Positions 55,994-64,000 of a stretch of 64,000 nucleotides of DNA are shown piece after piece. The stretch's first letter is position 1. Every line of letters begins with the position of its first letter. The stretch comes from Clostridium sp. BJN0001 (GTDB taxonomy: Bacteria > Bacillota > Clostridia > Clostridiales > Clostridiaceae). The notes below the pieces were generated by a model. That model saw only the letters and a program-made list of their open reading frames with translations. It made no database searches and had not been told where the DNA came from. Position numbers and translations under genes: made by a program. The DNA lies in NCBI RefSeq assembly GCF_022869825.1, contig NZ_CP094971.1:1675501-1739500 (forward strand), in the 5' to 3' direction.

Positions 55994-57130
55994 TTATTTT
56001 CTTCTTTTTTTATGAAAAAATCCTTCAGATTCTTTTGGATGTTCTCCTTCTCCAAATGCTTCCATAAGATCATATAAAGCTTTTTTCTGAGCCTCATTAA
56101 CAGTCTTTGGTATATCTACAATGACTCTTACGTATTGGTCTCCTCTTAAAGTGGAATTTACTCTTTGAATTCCTTTGCCTTTTAATCTGAATAATGTTCC
56201 TGACTGAGTTCCATGTGGCACTGTATATTTAACATTTCCATCAACTGTCTTTACAGTGATTTCAGATCCAAGCACAGCCTTTGCAAAAGAAATATGCGCA
56301 TCTATATAGACATCGCAGCCTTTTCTTGTAAATATACTTGATGGAGATACATTTATCTTTACATATAAATCTCCTGCACTTCCACCTCTTAGTCCTTGTT
56401 CTCCTTGTCCTTTTAATGGAATAATGTTTCCAGTATCAACACCTGCTGGTATATTTATCTTAATCTTTCTATTCTTTCTTACTGTACCTTTACCATGACA
56501 TTTACTACATGGTTTTTCAATTACTTTTCCTTGTCCATGGCACTCATCACATGTAGAAGTTGAAACAAAATTTCCAAGAGGAGTTTGTCTCTGAACTCTT
56601 ATTTGACCTGTTCCATGACATTTTGGACAAGTTTTTACACTACTTCCAGGTTCAGCACCTGTTCCATTACAATGATCACAGTTTTCACTTCTATTTATAG
56701 ATATTTCCTTTTCGGCACCAAATACTGCCTCTTCAAATGTAAGTCTTACTGTACACTCAACATCGCTTCCTCTTACAGGACCATTTCTTCTTGAAGAAGT
56801 TCTGCCTCCTCCTCCAAAAAAAGAATCAAAAATATCTCCAAAGCCGCCCATATCAAATCCATCAAAACCACCAAAGCCGCCTGCTCCACTAAATCCGCCA
56901 CTTCCATCAAATGCAGCAGAACCAAATTGATCATATTTGGCTCTCTTATCTTTATCTGATAAAACTTGATAAGCTTCATTAACTTCCTTAAATTTTTCTT
57001 CAGCCTCTTTGTTTCCCTGGTTTCTATCTGGATGATATTTTACAGCGAGTTTTCTAAAGGCTCTTTTTATTTCATCATCACTAGCATTTTTATCAACGCC
57101 AAGCACTTCATAATAGTCTTTACTTGCCAT
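55994..57130 (-). CDS. dnaJ: Chaperone DnaJ
   Basis: 378 aa J-protein co-chaperone of DnaK. J domain with HPD (VKYHPDRN), glycine/phenylalanine-rich linker ([31 protein letters not shown]), four zinc repeats CxxCxGxG ([32 protein letters not shown]), then the substrate-binding C domains. Follows dnaK but separated by a terminator. Confidence 0.97.
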   Translation of the reverse strand: MASKDYYEVLGVDKNASDDEIKRAFRKLAVKYHPDRNQGNKEAEEKFKEVNEAYQVLSDKDKRAKYDQFGSAAFDGSGGFSGAGGFGGFDGFDMGGFGDIFDSFFGGGGRTSSRRNGPVRGSDVECTVRLTFEEAVFGAEKEISINRSENCDHCNGTGAEPGSSVKTCPKCHGTGQIRVQRQTPLGNFVSTSTCDECHGQGKVIEKPCSKCHGKGTVRKNRKIKINIPAGVDTGNIIPLKGQGEQGLRGGSAGDLYVKINVSPSSIFTRKGCDVYIDAHISFAKAVLGSEITVKTVDGNVKYTVPHGTQSGTLFRLKGKGIQRVNSTLRGDQYVRVIVDIPKTVNEAQKKALYDLMEAFGEGEHPKESEGFFHKKRRK

Positions 57131-57211
57131 ATACTTTCACCGCCTAAAATTTTATTCTCTGTTTTTTACTTTACCAAAAAACAATGAATATTACAAATTT
57201 TTTTACTTTAG

Positions 57212-57242
57212 AAAAGGGAAGACGAGACTGCCTTCCCTTTTT
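57212..57242 (-). terminator. Terminator or attenuator between dnaK and dnaJ
   Basis: Perfect 10-bp stem AAAAGGGAAG / CTTCCCTTTT with a 10-base loop, on the minus strand ending in four Ts and then CTAAAG. It lies about 20 bases after the dnaK stop and would reduce dnaJ expression relative to dnaK. Confidence 0.75.
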
Positions 57243-57261
57243 TAATCAATTTATTTTCAGT

Positions 57262-59136
<1,875 letters not shown>

Positions 59137-59192
59137 CTAAAACTTAATTTAAGTCTATTTGCTTATTTAATTAATTTATTTATATTAATATA

Positions 59193-59783
59193 TTAATTTG
59201 CAACTTTAACCATTGAATATCTTATAACCTTGTCATCCTTCTTATATCCTTTTTGAAGAACTTCAGCTATAACATTTTTACCTAAATTTTCATCTTCTAT
59301 ATGCATTACTGCATTGTGATAATTAGGATCAAATTCTCCTGAAGCATCAATTTCCTCTACTCCAAGCTTGTTAAATGCATCAGTGCATCCTTTAAGTGTC
59401 ATTTCTATTCCTTTTTTTAAATCATCGACACTTCCTTCTGCCTGTGCTGCTCTTTCAAGATTATCAATAACAGGAAGTATTTCTTTTAATACATCACTAT
59501 ATGCATCTGCATATATGCCTTCTTTTTCTTTTACTGTTCTTTTTCTGAAATTATCATATTCAGCCATTGTACGTAAAAGTTTATCCTTTGTATTATCAAG
59601 TTCTATCTTTATTTTTTCTGCTTCCTCTTTATATTTCTTAGTCATAGAAAGCTCATCACTTCCTTGCTCTTTATTTTCAGAAGCTTCATCTTTTGATTCT
59701 GCTTTAGTTTCTTCTACATTTTCTGCATTATCTTCAATTTTAACTTCTTCATTTTTGTTTTTATTATCATTTTCATTACTCAT
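59193..59783 (-). CDS. grpE: Nucleotide exchange factor GrpE
   Basis: 196 aa exchange factor for DnaK. A charged, disordered N-terminus with glutamate runs (KNEEVKIEDNAENVEETKAESKDE) leads into the coiled coil and the conserved ENFRKRT-like motif (AEYDNFRKRTVKEKEG); the beta-sheet domain ends GYKKDDKVIRYSMVKVAN. ATG 59783 (MSNENDNKNKN) is used; GAGGTG lies 12 bases upstream and GTG 59798 is within it. Confidence 0.94.
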   Translation of the reverse strand: MSNENDNKNKNEEVKIEDNAENVEETKAESKDEASENKEQGSDELSMTKKYKEEAEKIKIELDNTKDKLLRTMAEYDNFRKRTVKEKEGIYADAYSDVLKEILPVIDNLERAAQAEGSVDDLKKGIEMTLKGCTDAFNKLGVEEIDASGEFDPNYHNAVMHIEDENLGKNVIAEVLQKGYKKDDKVIRYSMVKVAN

Positions 59784-59812
59784 ACTATTTAAATACACCT
59801 CATTTCAAGTTT

Positions 59813-60841
59813 TCATATCTTTGGATTTTTTAGTATATTGTTCAGTTCTTTAATAACCTGAGACATTATTGCTATTACTTTTGAATAATTTATCCTCTTA
59901 GGCCCTATAAGTCCTATTGTTCCTATAGGTCTATTTTTATACTGATACTCTGCTGAAATAATACTGCAGTCCTTTGCCTGTTTTTTATAATTTTCATCAC
60001 CAATACTTACTGTAATATAGTCTTGAGGCTTTATAAGCTCCATAAGAGATTCCTTATCATTTAGAAGTGAAATCATTTCTTTTGCCTTGTCTATATTATT
60101 GTACTCTGGGTAATTAAATATATTGTTTGCACCATTTAAAAAGACTTCAGAGGAGTCTGATGCATTAAGTGTTTCATATAATACAGGTAAGATTGCGTTA
60201 AAAAGTTCATCATAACCTGTAAGATCCATCTTAAGATTATTAATTACTTCAAGATTAATATCTTTTATTGAAAGATTCTGAAGTCTTTTATTAATAATTT
60301 CATTTATTTTATTTATAACCTCAATCTGAGGAATATTTTTAAGATGAATTATATGATTTTTTATAAGTCCTGTATCAGTTAAAATTACTACTACAAGATT
60401 TCTTTGATCAACTCTTACAAGCTGTATAGATTTTAAAAGACTTCTCTTTACAGATGGTGCTTCAATAATACAAGTAAGGTTTGTAAGATTAGACAAAAGC
60501 ACACTTGTTTGTTTTATTATCTGATCTATTTCACCCATTGCAGTTTCAAGCATATATTCTCTTATATTAACTTTTTCTCCAGCAGTCAGTGTTGAGTTTT
60601 CCATAAGCTCATCAACATAAAATCTGTATCCTTTGCTTGATGGAACTCTTCCAGATGATGCATGAGGCTGTTCAAGATAGCCCATTTCTTCTAAATCTGC
60701 CATTTCATTTCTTATTGTGGCAGATCCAATTCCTAAATCATAGTTTTTAGCAATTGTTCTTGAACCGACAGGTTCTCCATAATTAATATAATCATTAATA
60801 ATAGCTTGAAGTATTCTTAATTTTCTATCATCAGAAGCCAT
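59813..60841 (-). CDS. hrcA: Heat-inducible transcription repressor HrcA
   Basis: 342 aa repressor that binds CIRCE. Winged-helix N-terminus ([73 protein letters not shown]), then the GAF-like dimer domain ending with [28 protein letters not shown] 60841 ([10 protein letters not shown]) has AGAGGTGAG upstream; the reading from 60871 runs through the CIRCE element. First gene of the operon. Confidence 0.96.
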   Translation of the reverse strand: MASDDRKLRILQAIINDYINYGEPVGSRTIAKNYDLGIGSATIRNEMADLEEMGYLEQPHASSGRVPSSKGYRFYVDELMENSTLTAGEKVNIREYMLETAMGEIDQIIKQTSVLLSNLTNLTCIIEAPSVKRSLLKSIQLVRVDQRNLVVVILTDTGLIKNHIIHLKNIPQIEVINKINEIINKRLQNLSIKDINLEVINNLKMDLTGYDELFNAILPVLYETLNASDSSEVFLNGANNIFNYPEYNNIDKAKEMISLLNDKESLMELIKPQDYITVSIGDENYKKQAKDCSIISAEYQYKNRPIGTIGLIGPKRINYSKVIAIMSQVIKELNNILKNPKI

Positions 60842-60857
60842 AATCTCACCTCTTTTA

Positions 60858-60884
60858 TTAGCACTCATCACTATCGAGTGCTAA
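60858..60884 (-). promoter_or_regulatory. CIRCE operator
   Basis: Perfect TTAGCACTC-N9-GAGTGCTAA inverted repeat, the binding site of HrcA, located just upstream of hrcA so the repressor controls its own operon. Confidence 0.98.
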
Positions 60885-60897
60885 TGACTATGCTTTA

Positions 60898-60926
60898 ATA
60901 GTATGCTTTAATACGATTTTTGTCAA
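60898..60926 (-). promoter_or_regulatory. SigA promoter of the hrcA-grpE-dnaK operon
   Basis: TTGACA (60921-60926), 17-base spacer and TACTAT (60898-60903) on the minus strand, 13 bases before CIRCE. Consensus -35, ideal spacing. Confidence 0.9.
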
Positions 60927-61025
60927 TTCTTCTTATTATTATTTTTTCTCATTTAAAGGCTTTTATTGAAAATAGAGTGATTAAATCTCTGTTTTTCTTC
61001 TATTTTCTTTGATTTTCTATATGAT

Positions 61026-62150
61026 TCATAAAATAAAATCGCTCATAACATAATTTGATACTTCAATGCCCTTCTTACTTAAATATATTCTGCCATTATT
61101 TCTTGCAAGAAGTCCCTCACTAATATGTTTTATTAAAACACTGCTATATACATCATCTATTTTTTTATTAAATTTTCTAAAAAATTCATCTTCACTTATT
61201 CCTTCTATCATTCGAAGTCCCATAAACATAAATTCTTCCATATCATCATTTATAGTATTTTTATATTTACAATCTGATGCATCTTCATCATTTTGAATTC
61301 TCTTTATATATGTATCTATATCATCTATATTTTTAAAACGGGTATCATTTATAAACGAACTTGCAGATACGCCAAGTCCAAGATACTCATTACATTTCCA
61401 ATATGCTTCATTATGTATGCATTCCTTGCTAGCCTTAGCATAATTTGAAATTTCATATTGATTATATCCACTCTGCTCTAAAATCTTTTTTGCATTATGA
61501 TACATATTTATTTCATCTTCCTCTGACGAAATATTAAGTTTACCCTCACTATACAATTTATAAAATGGAGTTTTTTCTTCGATTATAAGACTATAACATG
61601 ATATATGCTCAGGATTTAGACTTGTAATCTTATTTAAAGTATCATCAAAATCTGAAAAACTCTGATCTGGAAGATTAAACATAATATCTATATTTATATT
61701 TGAAAATCCTAAATTTCTTGCTAAGAAATAACTTTCAAGAAATTTTTCATATGTATGTATTCTTCCTATTTCTTTTAATATTCTATTATCTGTTGACTGA
61801 AGCCCAAGGCTTAGTCTATTCACCTTATATTTTTTTAGTATTTTAAGCTTATTTACTGTAAGAGTTCCAGGGTTACATTCTACTGTAAATTCATATTCAT
61901 TCTCTATTTTCAATTTATTTATTGTATATAGAAGTCTTTCAAGGTTTTTATCATTAAGATATGTTGGAGTACCGCCTCCTATATAAATACTTTTTATTTT
62001 ATACTCTGATGCTTTTTTTAATATTTCCATGTTAAGACTTTTTATATATTCATCTATAAGTTTATCTTTGCCTGCATAAGAAGGAAAATCACAATATCTG
62101 CATTTTTGAGCACAAAACGGAATATGAATATATATAGATATATCTTTCAT
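61026..62150 (-). CDS. hemW: Radical SAM heme chaperone HemW (HemN-like)
   Basis: 374 aa radical SAM protein. Cluster motif CAQKCRYCDFPSY (CxxxCxxC), followed by SIYIGGGTPTYLND, TVECNPGTLT, RLSLGLQSTDNRILKEIGRIHTYE and NINIDIMFNLPDQSFSDFDDTL. Known HemW proteins carry heme to respiratory proteins; the coproporphyrinogen oxidase annotation is a frequent error for this branch because the N-terminal HemN extension is missing. Why an anaerobe keeps it is open. Follows lepA, the conserved order lepA-hemW-hrcA. Confidence 0.92.
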   Translation of the reverse strand: MKDISIYIHIPFCAQKCRYCDFPSYAGKDKLIDEYIKSLNMEILKKASEYKIKSIYIGGGTPTYLNDKNLERLLYTINKLKIENEYEFTVECNPGTLTVNKLKILKKYKVNRLSLGLQSTDNRILKEIGRIHTYEKFLESYFLARNLGFSNINIDIMFNLPDQSFSDFDDTLNKITSLNPEHISCYSLIIEEKTPFYKLYSEGKLNISSEEDEINMYHNAKKILEQSGYNQYEISNYAKASKECIHNEAYWKCNEYLGLGVSASSFINDTRFKNIDDIDTYIKRIQNDEDASDCKYKNTINDDMEEFMFMGLRMIEGISEDEFFRKFNKKIDDVYSSVLIKHISEGLLARNNGRIYLSKKGIEVSNYVMSDFIL

Positions 62151-62166
62151 ATTTGCACCTCACAAT

Positions 62167-62203
62167 TAAAGGGACTATCGTACTTATGCACGAAGCCCCC
62201 TTT
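62167..62203 (-). terminator. Hairpin between lepA and hemW
   Basis: Imperfect stem AAAGGGGGCTTCGTGC / GTACGATAGTCCCTTT on the minus strand, without a T-run. It ends next to the hemW RBS, so it may be a terminator, attenuator or leader stem. Confidence 0.45.
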
Positions 62204-62246
62204 AGTTTAAATTTATTAAGCCAAAAATATTTAGGCTTATAATTTT

Positions 62247-64000
62247 TTAATCAACTTTAAGTACTGACATGAATGCCTCTTGCGGAATTTCAACAGAACC
62301 TACCTGTCTCATTCTCTTTTTTCCTTCTTTTTGCTTTGAAAGAAGTTTTTTCTTTCTTGAAATATCTCCGCCATAACATTTTGCAAGTACATCTTTTCTC
62401 ATAGCCTTAACTGTCTCTCTTGCTATAATCTTTGCACCTATAGTAGCCTGTATTGGAATCTCAAATAATTGTCTTGGAATAAGTTCTTTTAATTTTTCAG
62501 CTATTGCTCTTCCTTTATTATAAGCTCTTTCTTCAGGAACTATCATTGAAAGTGCATCTACTATATCCCCATTAAGAAGAATATCAAGTTTTACAAGTTT
62601 TGTCTGTTTATATCCTTTAAACTCATAATCAAGTGATGCATATCCTCTAGTTCTTGATTTTAATGTATCAAAAAAATCATATATTACTTCATTAAGCGGA
62701 ATATCATAATGAAGTACTGCTCTTGTTTCTTCTATATACTCTAAATCTATATATGTTCCTCTTCTATCCTGACATAATTCCATAACAGGTCCAACATAAT
62801 CTTTAGGAGTTATTATAGACACCTTAACTATTGGCTCTTCCATATACGAAACTTCTGCCATAGGAGGAAGATTTGTAGGATTTGTAAGTTGCATCATTGT
62901 CCCATCTGTCTTTTTTACTTTATAGATTACAGATGGCGCTGTTGTAATAATTTCAAGATTAAATTCTCTTTCAATTCTTTCTTGAATTATTTCCATATGA
63001 AGAAGTCCTAAAAATCCACATCTAAATCCAAACCCAAGTGCTATTGATGTTTCTTTTTCAAAACTTAATGCCGCATCATTTATTTGAAGTTTCTCTAATG
63101 CTTCTTTAAGTTCATCATACTTTGCACCATCAACAGGATAAATACCTGTAAATACCATAGGAATTGCTGGCTTATATCCATGAAGTGCTTTTTTTGTAGG
63201 ATTTTCTGCATAAGTTATAGTATCTCCAACTCTTGCATCTCTTACATTTTTAATTGAAGCGGCAATATAGCCAACATCTCCAGCTGAAAGTTCTTTTGTA
63301 GGAAGTACACTTGGAGTAAATACTCCAACTTCTGTAACATCATAAACTGTATTAGTTGCCATAAGTTTAATTTTTGTTCCAACTTTTACTTCTCCATCAA
63401 ATATTCTTACAATACATACAACACCTTTATAGCTGTCATAATATGAATCAAAAATAAGTGCCTTAAGAGGTGCATTTACATCTCCTTCTGGTGATGGTAT
63501 GTTCTCTACAATTGATTCTAAAACCTTATCTACGTTAAGTCCTGTTTTAGCTGAAATAAGTGGTGCATCCTCAGCATCTATACCTATTACATCTTCTATT
63601 TCCTTTTTTATTTCATCAGGTCTTGCTGATGGAAGATCTATTTTATTTATTACAGGTGTAATTTCAAGGTCGTTATCAAGTGCAAGATACGTATTTGCAA
63701 GCGTTTGAGCTTGAATTCCTTGAGTTGCATCAACTACTAAAAGTGCACCCTCACAAGCAGCAAGACTCCTTGATACTTCATAATTGAAATCTACATGTCC
63801 TGGAGTATCTATTAAATTTAAAATATACTCGTTTCCATCTTTTCTCTTATAAATAAGTCTTGCCGCTTGAGACTTAATTGTAATTCCTCTTTCTTTTTCA
63901 ATTTCCATATTATCGAGTACCTGCTCATCCATTTCTCTTTTTGTAAGAGTACCTGTAAGCTCAAGTAGTCTATCTGCAAGGGTTGACTTACCATGATCTA
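62247..64000 (-). CDS. lepA: Elongation factor 4 (LepA), 5' end cut by window edge
   Basis: Frame continues without a stop from 62247 to the right edge, so the N-terminus is outside. The visible start reads [44 protein letters not shown], the G1 end and switch I of the GTPase domain; G3 [16 protein letters not shown] and G4 [10 protein letters not shown] follow. Domains III and V and the LepA-specific end ([23 protein letters not shown]: [36 protein letters not shown]) are complete. Only about the first dozen residues are missing. Confidence 0.97.
   Translation of the reverse strand, partial: DHGKSTLADRLLELTGTLTKREMDEQVLDNMEIEKERGITIKSQAARLIYKRKDGNEYILNLIDTPGHVDFNYEVSRSLAACEGALLVVDATQGIQAQTLANTYLALDNDLEITPVINKIDLPSARPDEIKKEIEDVIGIDAEDAPLISAKTGLNVDKVLESIVENIPSPEGDVNAPLKALIFDSYYDSYKGVVCIVRIFDGEVKVGTKIKLMATNTVYDVTEVGVFTPSVLPTKELSAGDVGYIAASIKNVRDARVGDTITYAENPTKKALHGYKPAIPMVFTGIYPVDGAKYDELKEALEKLQINDAALSFEKETSIALGFGFRCGFLGLLHMEIIQERIEREFNLEIITTAPSVIYKVKKTDGTMMQLTNPTNLPPMAEVSYMEEPIVKVSIITPKDYVGPVMELCQDRRGTYIDLEYIEETRAVLHYDIPLNEVIYDFFDTLKSRTRGYASLDYEFKGYKQTKLVKLDILLNGDIVDALSMIVPEERAYNKGRAIAEKLKELIPRQLFEIPIQATIGAKIIARETVKAMRKDVLAKCYGGDISRKKKLLSKQKEGKKRMRQVGSVEIPQEAFMSVLKVD

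Noticed and set aside
56773..56979. Minus-strand frames within dnaJ (56773-56979 and 55891-56097)
   Set aside because: Alternative frames of the glycine-rich region or overlapping the dnaJ end; no RBS and no similarity to known proteins.

Overview
This window is an AT-rich, low-GC Gram-positive chromosome segment. It is almost certainly from an endospore-forming, anaerobic Clostridiaceae member (Clostridium-like). It carries spoIIGA-sigE-sigG, sigK, yqfC/yqfD and a cotS-type gene, pyruvate phosphate dikinase, thyX, a T-box leader, and the standard Firmicutes gene order around dnaK-rpoD and alaS-mltG. The species cannot be fixed from the sequence alone. All genes but one lie on the minus strand, so the window reads biologically from position 64000 down to 1. 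I see no rRNA, tRNA, CRISPR, insertion sequence or phage gene.

Right part (64000 to 35900), in transcription order: lepA (cut by the window end), hemW, the heat-shock cluster hrcA-grpE-dnaK-dnaJ behind a TTGACA/TACTAT promoter and a perfect CIRCE operator, then trmB, prmA, rsmE, mtaB, a HIT protein, rpsU, yqeY. Next come sporulation genes yqfC-yqfD, the 7TM-HD c-di-AMP phosphodiesterase gene pgpH, ybeY, a kinase-phosphatase fusion (DgkA-PAP2), era, recO (with an apparent CTG start), a DUF4342 protein, a CcpN-like CBS regulator and its likely target ppdK. A single plus-strand gene (CotS/APH-like) separates this block from dnaG-rpoD.

Middle (35830 to 16500): thyX; an unassigned structured small RNA with its own promoter and terminator (about 34938-35131); a BofC-like membrane-anchored protein; ruvA-ruvB-queA-tgt-yajC; a TIGR04086 membrane protein; an alanine T-box leader and alaS; ireB, ruvX, a DUF1292 protein, fur, rnj (RNase J), typA, mltG, trmR, trhP and a class B penicillin-binding protein whose start lies in a terminator-like hairpin.

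Left part (16500 to 1): sigK (uninterrupted, with a pro-sequence), pilT, ftsA-ftsZ, the spoIIGA-sigE-sigG sporulation operon with a candidate Spo0A-type promoter, a YlmC/YmxH protein, nrdR, pgeF-phoP-phoR, and the high-affinity phosphate system pstS-pstC-pstA-pstB-phoU preceded by four PHO-box-like repeats, then a DUF512 radical SAM gene cut by the left edge.

Functionally the window joins phosphate sensing and uptake, mother-cell and forespore sigma factor control, cell division, protein folding, and tRNA/rRNA modification. The most unusual items are the small RNA at 34938-35131, the ireB leader in which a hairpin bridges Shine-Dalgarno and start codon, the PBP start embedded in a terminator, and the CTG start of recO.
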